In this document: positions 1 to 8,229 of the stretch, piece after piece | Layout of the letters: each line of letters starts with the position of its first letter | How positions within the stretch are numbered: position 1 is the stretch's first letter | DNA from: Streptomyces ambofaciens ATCC 23877 | GTDB taxonomy: Bacteria; Actinomycetota; Actinomycetes; Streptomycetales; Streptomycetaceae | Assembly (NCBI RefSeq): GCF_001267885.1 | Contig: NZ_CP012382.1 | Location: 4,141,001-4,205,000, forward strand | Direction: 5' to 3' | DNA length: 64,000 nt | Notes under the pieces: generated by a model | The model's database searches: none | What the model was told of the DNA's origin: nothing | What the model saw: only the letters and a program-made list of their open reading frames with translations | Made by a program: the position numbers and the translations under genes

Positions 1-4
1 CCCC

Positions 5-982
5 CTACTCGACCTTGTGTTCGACGGTGCTCAGGTACAGCTCCACGTACCGCGCCACGTCCACGTCCAACGCCACGTCCACCAGCGGCTGTTCGCGCGT
101 GCCCTCGTGCAGCTCGGACTCGCCGGGGCGGCCCCGGCGGTCGACGAGGGTCTGCCCGCGGGCCGGGCCAGGCGCCAGGGACACCTCGACGGGCAGCCGG
201 TGGGTGGTCAGTCCCCGCGGGTCGATCACCGCGCAGACCGCGCCCGCGTCGCCGAGGCCGCCGCCGGGGTCCGCCTCGTCGGTGGCCGGACCGCGGTGGG
301 CGAGCAGCTCGCCGGCGAGCCGGGTGCCGGGCTCGGCGCTCGCGCGCAGCCGGCGCACGTCCGGGCCCGGGACGATCACCCGCTGGAACACGTCCAGCCC
401 GTACATCGTGATCGGCACCCCGGCGGTGAGCAGGATCGCGGCGGCCTCCGGGTCGTGCCAGACGTTGAACTCGGCGACCGGTGTGGCGTTCCCGGTGGCC
501 ACCGCGCCGCCCATGAACACGATCCGCTCGATGTTGCCGGTCACCTCCGGGTGGGTGCGCAGCAGCAGCGCGATGTTGGTCGCCGGAGCGGTGGGGATCA
601 GGGTCACCGGACGGGGGGAGGCGAGGATCTCCCGGCGCAGCAGGCTCACCGCGTCCAGGTCGACCGGGGTGCGGGCCGGCGCGGGCAGACCGAGGTCGCC
701 CATGCCGTCCTGCCCGTGCACGTGACGGGCGGTGCGCACGGCCTCGATCAGCGGGCGCCCGGCGCCCCGGGCGACGGGGACGTCGGGGGCGCCGGCCTGC
801 TCCAGCACCGTGAGGGTGTTCCGTACGACCCCCTCCACGTCCGTGTTCCCCGCCACGCAGGTGACCGCGCGCAGGTCGAGCCCCGGGTGGCGGACCGCCA
901 GCAGCAGGGCCAGGGCGTCGTCGATGCCGGTGTCGCAGTCGACGATCACCGGGATGGGCGGCCGGCCGGAGTCGGTCGTCAC
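5..982 (-). CDS. Nucleoside hydrolase (IUNH family)
   Basis: Inosine/uridine-preferring nucleoside hydrolase, which would cleave the N-glycosidic bond of ribonucleosides in salvage. The N-terminal motif VIVDCDTGIDDALALLLA is the family's Ca2+-binding DxDxxxDD signature, and FMGGAV plus EFNVWHDPEAA match the later conserved blocks. I chose the GTG at 982 because CGAGGAG sits 7 nt upstream and the catalytic motif begins a few residues in; an in-frame ATG at 1039 would only add a Pro/Arg-rich extension. The length of 325 aa is normal. Substrate preference cannot be read from the sequence. The gene ends four bases inside the window edge and is complete. Confidence 0.9.
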   Translation of the reverse strand: MTTDSGRPPIPVIVDCDTGIDDALALLLAVRHPGLDLRAVTCVAGNTDVEGVVRNTLTVLEQAGAPDVPVARGAGRPLIEAVRTARHVHGQDGMGDLGLPAPARTPVDLDAVSLLRREILASPRPVTLIPTAPATNIALLLRTHPEVTGNIERIVFMGGAVATGNATPVAEFNVWHDPEAAAILLTAGVPITMYGLDVFQRVIVPGPDVRRLRASAEPGTRLAGELLAHRGPATDEADPGGGLGDAGAVCAVIDPRGLTTHRLPVEVSLAPGPARGQTLVDRRGRPGESELHEGTREQPLVDVALDVDVARYVELYLSTVEHKVE

Positions 983-1170
983 GGCGGGGCTCCTCGGACT
1001 GGGTGGGGGACGCGGGCCCCGCGACCCTAGCGGGCCCATCCGCCTTCCCCCGGTCCGGGTCCGCGCCCACGGGCCCGGCGGTCCGGTGCGGCGGACCGGC
1101 GCCGGTCACCCCGCCCGGGGCGGGGGACCGGACCGGCCTGCCCGCGTCCGGCGTCCGCCGTGGGCCCGGG

Positions 1171-1542
1171 TCACACGTGTCCCGACCCACCGCTGCCGAA
1201 GGAGCCGCTCGATCCCGGCAGCCAGCGGCGGCGGTTCTGGTCCTCGCCCCGTCTGCTGCCCGAGTGGTGGAGCTCGTACGGCATGAGCCGTGGGCTCCCG
1301 TCGGCCGCCAGCGGGATCTCGTCCGGCTCCCGCATCTCCCGCTCCTCGTGGACGGCGCCGGTCGCGGGAAGCTTGCCGTGCTCGTCGGCGTGGGGGCGTT
1401 CGGGTTCTCGCTCCATGACGTTCAGGCCCATGCGTACGGCCCAGATCAGCGCTCCCACGATCACCAGCCCGCCGATGAAGGCCACCGTCATGTTCACCGC
1501 GTGCGAGGACGCGGCCAGCAGTTCATACGTTGCCGTACTCAT
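1171..1542 (-). CDS. DUF6479-like single-TM protein
   Basis: A 123-aa protein with one membrane helix near residues 15-37 (VNMTVAFIGGLVIVGALIWAV) followed by a charged cytoplasmic tail rich in Glu, Arg and Pro and ending in a Gly/Ser-rich stretch. This resembles the DUF6479 family of streptomycetes, whose function is not known to me. The start is taken at MSTATYELL; the frame is open further upstream but that part looks non-coding. A weak GGGG stretch lies about 14 nt upstream. It stands alone between the nucleoside hydrolase and a secreted protein. Confidence 0.7.
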   Translation of the reverse strand: MSTATYELLAASSHAVNMTVAFIGGLVIVGALIWAVRMGLNVMEREPERPHADEHGKLPATGAVHEEREMREPDEIPLAADGSPRLMPYELHHSGSRRGEDQNRRRWLPGSSGSFGSGGSGHV

Positions 1543-1626
1543 GTTCTGATTATGTACCCCCAAATGAGATAAAGCGCCAGGAATGCCCGATTGCTCCCCG
1601 GGGTCGGCTCCCCCGGCGGCCACCGC

Positions 1627-2010
1627 TCAGCAGAACGTTCCCCTGATGGCGTCCAGGACCGAGCCGGTCTGCTCCCACGTCACCCGGAACCGCTGGAGCA
1701 CCACGCCTCGCACCTCGTCCTCGGGCTGTCCCCGCCTGATGTCCACGCAGATCCAGCGGGCGTCCTCGACCGCCTGGTCCTCGTCCGCCACGAGACCGGA
1801 GCCGATGGCCTCCAGGTCGTCGAGCAGCAGCTCCCGCTGGCCGGCGTCCGGGGACGGCACGACGTGCTGTTCCCCGGCGCCGATGGTGCGGGAGTGCTCC
1901 GTGTCCGAGGTCCCGTCGTCCCCGTCGCCCCCGCCGCCGAACGCCACCGCGGCCACCGTGACCGCCGCGGTGACGAGCCCCGACACGGCGACCGCCGTCC
2001 GCTTCCTCAT
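1627..2010 (-). CDS. Small secreted DUF732-like protein
   Basis: A 127-aa protein with an N-terminal signal sequence (MRKRTAVAVSGLVTAAVTVAAVAF) and a compact mature domain. Two cysteines (WICVDIRRG and the C-terminal GTFC) are spaced as in DUF732 proteins, where they form a disulfide. The pattern LLxDLxxIG followed by a Cys and then a final Cys fits that family, but similarity is judged by eye. It is probably exported and anchored or soluble outside the cell. No function is known and neighbours give no clue. Confidence 0.6.
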   Translation of the reverse strand: MRKRTAVAVSGLVTAAVTVAAVAFGGGGDGDDGTSDTEHSRTIGAGEQHVVPSPDAGQRELLLDDLEAIGSGLVADEDQAVEDARWICVDIRRGQPEDEVRGVVLQRFRVTWEQTGSVLDAIRGTFC

Positions 2011-2060
2011 CCCGCCCCCCTTGATCGGCTGCCGAGCCTACGCCGCCCGTCCCCGCCGCC

Positions 2061-2939
2061 TCAGCGCGCCCGCAGCGCGTCCACCGCGATCCGGGCCGCC
2101 GTGCCGATCACCGCGTCCGCCGCCGGGAGCGTGGCCGCCGTGCGGGCGGTGCGGGTGAAGACGGCCACGGCGTAGCGTCCGCCGTCGGGGTACTCGACGA
2201 CGCCGACCTCGTTGCGCAGGGTCGGCAGGGTGCCGGTCTTGCCGGCCACGTGGACGTCGTCGAAGGGGAAGCCCGAGGCCAGGCGGTGGGGCCACACCTG
2301 GAGACCCATGATGCGGCGCATGGCGGCGCCGTACTCGGGCGGACAGGCCTCGTCCCGCCAGAGGGCGGAGAGCAGCCGGGTCATGTCGCGGGGGGTGCTG
2401 CGGTTGGTGCGGGCCGGGTCCAGGGCGCGCAGCCGGCTGATGACGTGCGGGTCGGTCAGCGCCCGGGCGCCGGCCGGTCCGGCGTCCTCGCGCATCAGGC
2501 CGAGCATCTCGCCGAAGCCGTGCACCGCCCGCGTCCTGGTGAGACCGAGCCGGGCCGCGGTGCGGTTGACGGCGTCCAGCCCGACCCGGCCCAGCAGCAG
2601 GTCGGCGGCGGTGTTGTCGCTGACGGACATCATCAGGAACGCCGCGTCGCGCAGCGACAGCCGGACCGGGTCGAGCATGGCCGCGAGCCCGGTGGGCCCC
2701 GGCGTGCGCCCGGCCGGCGGGCACTCGACCCGCTCGGTCAGGTCCAGCGCCCCGGCCGCCGCCAGCTCGTGCAGCGTGACCAGTACGCACACCTTGTGGA
2801 CGCTGGCCGTGCACACCGGCTGGTCCGGCCCGTGCTCGACCTGCGCCCCGGAGTCGATGTCCACGGCGTGCAGCCAGCCGGTGACCCCGGCGTCCGCGAA
2901 GGCCGCGTGCAGCCGGCCGGGGGCGGTGGTGTCGGTCAT
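2061..2939 (-). CDS. Beta-lactamase-like protein without Glu166 (BlaB-like)
   Basis: A 292-aa protein of the class A serine beta-lactamase fold. SVHK (S46-K49, SxxK), SDN (107-109) and KTG (234-236) are all present. The omega-loop region before NRSTPRDM (about residues 165-180) has no Glu equivalent to Glu166, the general base needed for deacylation, and there is no signal peptide. It is therefore unlikely to be a working secreted beta-lactamase; a cytoplasmic or membrane-associated beta-lactam sensor is more likely. ATG at 2939 has GGAGGA upstream. It follows the LysR gene on the same strand by 61 bp, an arrangement that recalls, from memory, blaA-blaB of Streptomyces cacaoi. Confidence 0.75.
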   Translation of the reverse strand: MTDTTAPGRLHAAFADAGVTGWLHAVDIDSGAQVEHGPDQPVCTASVHKVCVLVTLHELAAAGALDLTERVECPPAGRTPGPTGLAAMLDPVRLSLRDAAFLMMSVSDNTAADLLLGRVGLDAVNRTAARLGLTRTRAVHGFGEMLGLMREDAGPAGARALTDPHVISRLRALDPARTNRSTPRDMTRLLSALWRDEACPPEYGAAMRRIMGLQVWPHRLASGFPFDDVHVAGKTGTLPTLRNEVGVVEYPDGGRYAVAVFTRTARTAATLPAADAVIGTAARIAVDALRAR

Positions 2940-3000
2940 GGCCGGTCCTCCGGTGCCGGGCGGGGCCGCGAGGGCCGGTGGCCGGGGGCGGCGGTGTCGT

Positions 3001-3963
3001 TCACAGCCAGAACTCCGATGCCGGGCGAAGGTGCAGGGGGCGGGCGGGTGCCTCGGCGTGGGCGTCGGCCGTGGTGCGCAGGGCGTGCGTGGCCGCGTCC
3101 GCGAAGGCGCCGACGGCGGCGTCGCCGCGGCCCCTGGGCCACGCCACGGAGTGCCGCCAGGCGGGCGCGGCCCCCGCCAGCGGACGCCAGACCAGGTCCC
3201 CCTCGGCGGGCGCGGCGAGGTGGGTGTCGCGGGGGCCGAGGGCGACGGCGCCGGCCGACAGCACCAGGCCGCGGACGAAGCTGGCGCCCTGTCCGTGCCG
3301 TACGGCGGCGGGGGTGTAACCGCCCCGCGCGCAGGCGGTGAGCAGGTCGTCGTAGACCGCGGGGGCGTGGGCGCGCGGGAAGAGGACCAGGTCGTAGCCG
3401 TCGAGAGCGGCGAGCGGTACCTCGTCGAGGTCCGCCTCGGGGGCGCCGCGCGGCAGCAGCACCCCGAGGTCGCGGCGCAGGACCGGGCCGAGCTCAAGGC
3501 CGGTGACGTCGCACGGGTGGTGGATGAGGCCGACGTCCAGTTCACGGGCGGCGAAGGCGGTGAGCTGCTCGGCGGTGGACAGCTCGTGCAGCTCCAGTTG
3601 CAGGCCGGCGTGCCGGCGCCGGAAGTCCGCCAGCAGCGCGGCGACGGTCTCGCCCGAGATGTCGGGGGACAGGGCGGCGCGCAGCAGGCCGGTCTCGCCG
3701 TCCCGGATGCGGCGCGCGACGGTCAGGAAGGACTCGGAGCGGTCGAGCAGCGCACGGGCCTCGGTGAGCAGCAGGGTGCCCGCCTCGGTGATCGTCACCT
3801 GACGGCTGGTGCGCTCGAAGAGCCGGACGCCCAGCTCCTCCTCCAGCCGTCGGATGCGCTGGGACAGGGGAGGCTGGGCCATGCCGAGGCGGGCCGCGGC
3901 ACGCCCGAAGTGTGACTCTTCTGCAACAGCCACGAAGCACTCCAGGTGCCGCACCAGGTCCAC
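3001..3963 (-). CDS. LysR-family regulator (BlaA-like)
   Basis: A 320-aa LysR-type transcriptional regulator. The N-terminal winged helix-turn-helix (MDLVRHLECFVAVAEESHFGRAAARL... through LGVRLFERTSRQV) is typical, and residues 90-300 form the inducer-binding domain. It probably heads a two-gene operon with the beta-lactamase-like gene. It is divergent from the esterase and penicillin-binding protein genes across an 86-bp gap that holds an imperfect dyad, so autoregulation plus control of the divergent genes is likely. The effector is unknown; a beta-lactam or cell-wall fragment is an inference from context. Confidence 0.9.
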   Translation of the reverse strand: MDLVRHLECFVAVAEESHFGRAAARLGMAQPPLSQRIRRLEEELGVRLFERTSRQVTITEAGTLLLTEARALLDRSESFLTVARRIRDGETGLLRAALSPDISGETVAALLADFRRRHAGLQLELHELSTAEQLTAFAARELDVGLIHHPCDVTGLELGPVLRRDLGVLLPRGAPEADLDEVPLAALDGYDLVLFPRAHAPAVYDDLLTACARGGYTPAAVRHGQGASFVRGLVLSAGAVALGPRDTHLAAPAEGDLVWRPLAGAAPAWRHSVAWPRGRGDAAVGAFADAATHALRTTADAHAEAPARPLHLRPASEFWL

Positions 3964-3973
3964 GACCAGTAAT

Positions 3974-4007
3974 CATATCGGGGATTGATCGATCCGACAT
4001 CCATATG
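3974..4007. promoter_or_regulatory. Candidate LysR operator dyad
   Basis: CATAT at 3974-3978 and ATATG at 4003-4007 are outer arms of an imperfect dyad with GATTGATCGATC near its centre, in the gap between the divergent LysR gene (start 3963) and esterase gene (start 4050). The stretch is clearly more AT-rich than its surroundings. Assignment to the LysR protein is by position only. Confidence 0.45.
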
Positions 4008-4049
4008 AATCTTGGACAGGGGTGCGGTGGTGTTGCTCTCCTCGGGGGC

Positions 4050-5060
4050 ATGCGCTCCCTCCGTGACCTCACGCTCCGCCCCCGCCGGTGGCCCGGCGCG
4101 CTCGCCCTCGTCCTCGCCCTCCCCCTGGCCGGCTGCGCCGGCGACTCCGAACGCCCGGACCCGGCGCCGTCGGCGAGCGCTCCGTCCCGGGCCGGCGCGA
4201 CGGCGGGCGCCGCGCCGGACGTCCGCGCACGCCTGAGGGTGGACGGAGTCACCCGCGAGTACCTCCTGCACCGGCCCGCCGACGGTGCCGGCGGAGGCCC
4301 GAGGCCGCTCGTCATCGCCTTCCACGGCCGCGGCGCCGACGCCGCCGAGCTGCGCGAGAAGAGCCGGCTGGAGCGGGCCGCCGGGGCGCGCGGCATGCTG
4401 GTCGCCTACCCCGAGGGCCTCGACGAAGGCTGGGGGGCGGGCACCCGGGCCACCGAACGGCGCCCGGACCCGGACCTCGACGTGCGGTTCACCGAGGCAC
4501 TGATCGAGCACCTGGTCCGCGCCGAGCGGGCCGACCCCGAGCGCGTCTACGCCACCGGCTTCTCCAACGGCGGCTCCATGGCGCTGCGGGTGGCCGCCCA
4601 GCGGCCCGGCCTGCTGGCGGGGGCGGCCTCGGTCTCCGGCCAGCTCCCCGCGGGCGCCGCCGGGATCGAACCCACCGGTCCCGTCCCCGTCATGGTCGTC
4701 TACGGCGCCGACGACCCGGTGCGCCCCCTGGCCGGGTGGCCCTCCCCTCCGCCGGACCCCGAGGAGCCGATCCTGCCGAGCCTGTCGGCCCGGGACAGCG
4801 CGGAGGCGTTCGCCACCGCGGGGGGCGCCGGCGCACCGGTCACGGAGGAGAGGAAGGGCTACGACCGCACGGTGTGGCGCCTCGGGGCGGCACCGCGCTC
4901 CGCGCACGGGGCGGCGGCCACCGTGCAGCTCCTCGTCGTCCACGACGCCGGCCACACCTGGCCGGGCTCGGACGTCACCCCGCCCAAGGGCTTCGGCCCG
5001 ACCAGCAGGGCCCTGGACGCCACCGACACGATCCTCGACTTCTTCACCGACGAACCCTGA
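4050..5060 (+). CDS. PHB-depolymerase-like esterase lipoprotein
   Basis: An alpha/beta-hydrolase of the LpqC/poly(3-hydroxybutyrate) depolymerase-like family. The N-terminus is a lipoprotein signal (WPGALALVLALPLAGC, lipobox LAGC), so it should be anchored outside the membrane. The nucleophile elbow is GFSNGG (TGFSNGGSMAL), the oxyanion segment is VIAFHGRGADA, and AGHTWPG carries the likely catalytic His, preceded by YGADDPV. The ATG at 4050 is used because it starts the signal peptide; the frame is open further upstream. The substrate is unknown. It is divergent from the LysR gene and lies 209 bp upstream of a penicillin-binding protein. Confidence 0.8.
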   Translation: MRSLRDLTLRPRRWPGALALVLALPLAGCAGDSERPDPAPSASAPSRAGATAGAAPDVRARLRVDGVTREYLLHRPADGAGGGPRPLVIAFHGRGADAAELREKSRLERAAGARGMLVAYPEGLDEGWGAGTRATERRPDPDLDVRFTEALIEHLVRAERADPERVYATGFSNGGSMALRVAAQRPGLLAGAASVSGQLPAGAAGIEPTGPVPVMVVYGADDPVRPLAGWPSPPPDPEEPILPSLSARDSAEAFATAGGAGAPVTEERKGYDRTVWRLGAAPRSAHGAAATVQLLVVHDAGHTWPGSDVTPPKGFGPTSRALDATDTILDFFTDEP

Positions 5061-5269
5061 ACCACCCCTGCGACGCCGCCCACCTCTCACGGCCCCCGAG
5101 CCCGGCTCGGGACGGCACCGGCTCGGCGCGATGCCCACCCCGGCCCCCAGGTGAGCCGTCGCCCTCCGACCGGACGCTGCCCGCCGCCAGACCCGCCGGC
5201 CGCCGGACCCGCCGCCCGCCAGACCCGCCCGCCCCAGGACCCGCCCGCCCACAGACAAGGACCCCTCCG

Positions 5270-6904
5270 ATGCCGGACACCCCTTACGTCACCTCGCCCC
5301 GCCGCCGTGGGCCGCGCAACGGTGTGCGCGCCGTCGCCGCCGTGGGGGTCGTGCTCGCGATCGCCGCCGGCGGTTCGTACGCCACCGGCTTCGGCCCCTT
5401 CTCGCGCGGCGACGACGGCCCCGACCCGGCCGCGACGGAGCAGGCCCGTGCCTTCCTCGCCGACTGGGCCGCCGGACGTCTGCCGAGCGCGGCCGGCCGT
5501 ACCACCGAGCCCGGCAAGGCACGGGAGGTGCTGCGGAGCTTCACCGCGGGCCTGGACATCGGCAAGCCCCGGCTGACGGCGGCGGGGGAGGTGAAGGAGG
5601 CCGAGGACGGCACCCTCGGCGTCCCCTTCACCGCCCGGATGCCGATCACCGGCCTGGGCACGTGGACGTACCGGTCACGACTGCCGCTGCGCGAGCAGGA
5701 CGACGGCAGCTGGAAGGTGGACTGGCGGCTGTCCCTGGTCCACCCGCGGCTGAGCGACACGGAGAAGTTCCGGCTGGAGCGCGAGGAGGCGACCCTGCCC
5801 GAGGTCACCGACCGGAACGGCACCTCCCTCTCGGGCGGCGGCCACCCCTCGCTGGCCCCGCTCCTGGGCCGGCTGGCGGGCGGAGCCGACGGCGGGCCGC
5901 GCGGCGCGGTCGAACTGATCGACCGGGCCACCGGCGAGACCGTGCGCACCGAGGCGCGCTTCGGGAAGGAGCCCGACCCGGAGAAGGCCGGCCGGCCCGT
6001 CCGCACCACCCTGGACGCCACCTGGCAGTCCGCCGCCGAACGGGCCCTCGGCGAGGCCGACGGCAAGAACGCCTCCCTGGTCGCCCTGCGCGTCGACGAC
6101 GGCGAGGTCCTCGCCCTCGCCAACTCCCCCGCCGGCGGCTTCAACCGCGCCGCCTCCGGCACCTACGCGCCGGGCTCCACCTGGAAGATCGTCACCAGCA
6201 GCGCCCTGCTGCTCAAGGGCGCCGTCGCTCCCGACGACGTCGTGGACTGCCCCAAGTACCTGACGGTCGGGAAGGAGTTCCACAACGTGGAGACGTCCGA
6301 GTACCGGGGCGCCACCTTCCGCAAGGACTTCACGGAGTCGTGCAACACCGCCTTCATCAGCCTGCGCGGCGAGCTCGACGACGGGGAGCTGGGAGAGGTC
6401 GCCCGTACCTACTTCGGCGTCGGCCAGGAGTGGCACATCGGCATCCCGACGTACGACGGTTCCGTGCCGGTGCCGAAGGACGAGACGGAGAAGGCCGCGT
6501 CGATGATCGGTCAGGGACGGGTCCAGGCCAACCCCCTGATCATGGCGTCGGTCACGGCCACCGCGGTCTCCGGCGAGTTCCACCAGCCGTCCGTCACCGC
6601 CGGGAACGCCGACGGGACCCGCACCGAGCCGCTCCCCGACCGGGTCGTCACCCAGCTGCGCGGGCTGATGCGCGCCACCGTGACCGACGGCACCGCCCGG
6701 GTCCTGGCCGACCTGCCCGGCGAGATCGGCGCCAAGACCGGCACCGCCGAGGTCTCCGACGACCAGGACAACAACGGCTGGCTCGTCGCCCACCGCGGCA
6801 ACGTGGCCGTCGCCGTCGTCGTCGAGGAGGGCGTCACCGGCGGCGGCTCGGCGGGCCCGGTCATGCACAGCCTGCTGTCCGCCGTACCGGAGGGCCCGTC
6901 CTGA
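5270..6904 (+). CDS. Penicillin-binding transpeptidase, MecA_N type
   Basis: A 544-aa class B-like penicillin-binding protein. A single N-terminal TM helix (residues 20-40) is followed by an NTF2-like MecA_N domain (about 50-160), then a shortened linker and a transpeptidase domain with STWK (S303-K306), SCN (357-359) and KTG (489-491). It would cross-link peptidoglycan outside the membrane. The ATG at 5270 has AAGG 10 nt upstream. The 5061-5269 gap upstream is GC-rich and shows no clear terminator. Its closeness to the LysR/beta-lactamase-like pair suggests a role in the response to beta-lactams, but MecA_N proteins are also common orphan PBPs in streptomycetes. Confidence 0.88.
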   Translation: MPDTPYVTSPRRRGPRNGVRAVAAVGVVLAIAAGGSYATGFGPFSRGDDGPDPAATEQARAFLADWAAGRLPSAAGRTTEPGKAREVLRSFTAGLDIGKPRLTAAGEVKEAEDGTLGVPFTARMPITGLGTWTYRSRLPLREQDDGSWKVDWRLSLVHPRLSDTEKFRLEREEATLPEVTDRNGTSLSGGGHPSLAPLLGRLAGGADGGPRGAVELIDRATGETVRTEARFGKEPDPEKAGRPVRTTLDATWQSAAERALGEADGKNASLVALRVDDGEVLALANSPAGGFNRAASGTYAPGSTWKIVTSSALLLKGAVAPDDVVDCPKYLTVGKEFHNVETSEYRGATFRKDFTESCNTAFISLRGELDDGELGEVARTYFGVGQEWHIGIPTYDGSVPVPKDETEKAASMIGQGRVQANPLIMASVTATAVSGEFHQPSVTAGNADGTRTEPLPDRVVTQLRGLMRATVTDGTARVLADLPGEIGAKTGTAEVSDDQDNNGWLVAHRGNVAVAVVVEEGVTGGGSAGPVMHSLLSAVPEGPS

Positions 6905-6922
6905 GTCCGGCCGTCGCGCGAC

Positions 6923-8107
6923 TCAGCCGAGGCGCACCGGCAGTTCCGTCAGGCCGCGCAGCAGGGTGCCGGTGCGCCAGGTGAGCGTCGCCGGGTCGGC
7001 GGCGAGGGAGAGCGAGGGGTGCCGCCGCAGGAGCAGCCGTACGGCGACGGCGGCTTCGAGGCGGGCCGCCGGGGCGCCGAGGCAGTGGTGGAGGCCGTGC
7101 CCGAAACCGAGGTGGCCCGCCGTCCGGCGGCCGATGTCGAAGCGGTCGGGGTCGGGGAAGTGGCCGGGGTCGCGGGAGGCGGCGGCGAGGGAGACGAGTA
7201 CCGAGTCGCCGGCCGCGATCCGGGTGCCCGCCAGCTCCAGGGGTGCGGCGGCGTACCGGAACGCGGTCGAGTGGACCGGGGAGTTGAACCGCAGCGACTC
7301 CTCGACCGCGCTCCCGGTCAGGCCCGGGTCGGCCCGCAGCAGGTCGAGCAGGCCGGGGTGGGTGAGGAGGCTGTGGACGGTGGCGGAGATCAGGTCGACG
7401 GTCGTCTCGTGTCCGGCGACGAGGATGAGGAAGACCATGCCGAGCAGTTCCTCGGCCGTCAGCACACCGCTGTCCGCGGCGACGACCAGCTCGCCGAGCA
7501 GCGTGTCGTCCGGGGCGCGCCGCTTGCGGCCGGTCAGCTCGGTGAGGTAGCCGGTCAGCGCCTCGGACGCCGTCGAGGCCGCCTCGGCGGAGGTGGGCGC
7601 GACCAGCTCGCCCGACCAGGTGTGGAAGCCTTCCCGGTCGGCCTCCGGGACGCCCAGCAGGTCGCAGATCACCGTGACGGGCAGCGGCAGCGCGTACCGG
7701 CCGACCAGGTCCGCCGTGCCCCGTCGCGGCAGCGCGTCCAGCAGTTCCTCCGCGACGCGCTCGACGCGGGGGCGCAGGGCGGCGATCCGGCCCGGCGTGA
7801 AGTGGCCCGCCACGAGCCGGCGCAGCCGCGTGTGCTGCGGCGGGTCGCTCTGCACCATGTTGCGGCCGATGGCGTGCCCGCCGTCGGTCCGCCAGGAAGC
7901 GGAGTGCCGGATGTCGTTGCGCAGCCGCGGATCGGTGAGCGCGGCCCGTGCCGCGTCGCGCGTCACGACCAGCCAGGCCTCCCCGCTCCCCGGTACCCGT
8001 ATCCGGTGCACGGCTCCCTCGGCCCGCAGGGCGGCGAGGACGGCGTACGGGTCGGCCACCGGGTCGTGTCCGGCGGGTGCGAGTTCGTCGAGGGTGGGCG
8101 CGGTCAT
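6923..8107 (-). CDS. Cytochrome P450 (CYP107-like)
   Basis: A 394-aa soluble bacterial P450. The I-helix has AGHETT, the K-helix has EESLR (ExxR), and the heme loop is FGHGLHHCLGAP with the Cys thiolate ligand. The overall look is CYP107-like, by recollection. ATG at 8107 has GGGAGG 4 nt upstream. No ferredoxin or reductase gene is adjacent, so electrons must come from partners elsewhere. It is divergent from a TetR gene, and a 22-bp perfect palindrome lies just upstream of its ribosome-binding site, so repression by that TetR protein is likely. The substrate is unknown. Confidence 0.92.
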   Translation of the reverse strand: MTAPTLDELAPAGHDPVADPYAVLAALRAEGAVHRIRVPGSGEAWLVVTRDAARAALTDPRLRNDIRHSASWRTDGGHAIGRNMVQSDPPQHTRLRRLVAGHFTPGRIAALRPRVERVAEELLDALPRRGTADLVGRYALPLPVTVICDLLGVPEADREGFHTWSGELVAPTSAEAASTASEALTGYLTELTGRKRRAPDDTLLGELVVAADSGVLTAEELLGMVFLILVAGHETTVDLISATVHSLLTHPGLLDLLRADPGLTGSAVEESLRFNSPVHSTAFRYAAAPLELAGTRIAAGDSVLVSLAAASRDPGHFPDPDRFDIGRRTAGHLGFGHGLHHCLGAPAARLEAAVAVRLLLRRHPSLSLAADPATLTWRTGTLLRGLTELPVRLG

Positions 8108-8127
8108 GGGACCTCCCGGCGAGGATG

Positions 8128-8149
8128 AAACGGGGAGTACTCCCCGTTT
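8128..8149. promoter_or_regulatory. TetR operator candidate 1 (perfect palindrome)
   Basis: A perfect 22-bp palindrome with core CGGGGAGTACTCCCCG flanked by AAA and TTT, 21 bp upstream of the P450 start codon. A second, imperfect copy lies exactly 50 bp away towards the TetR gene. Confidence 0.7.
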
Positions 8150-8180
8150 GGGGCCGACGATAGCATCGGCAGCCGGAGCG

Positions 8181-8196
8181 CGGGGAGCAGTCCCCG
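8181..8196. promoter_or_regulatory. TetR operator candidate 2 (imperfect palindrome)
   Basis: CGGGGAGCAGTCCCCG, the same arms as the site at 8131-8146 with a changed centre. It lies 33 bp upstream of the TetR start and so probably mediates autoregulation. Confidence 0.6.
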
Positions 8197-8229
8197 GTTC
8201 ACCGGACCCGTGGGATCAGGAGCGTGAGG

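Noticed and set aside
2061..2939. Functional class A beta-lactamase
   Set aside because: No omega-loop Glu and no export signal.
4088..5269. Extension of the penicillin-binding protein far upstream in frame
   Set aside because: The upstream part is Arg/Pro-rich shadow of the esterase gene; a ribosome-binding site and TM helix mark ATG 5270.
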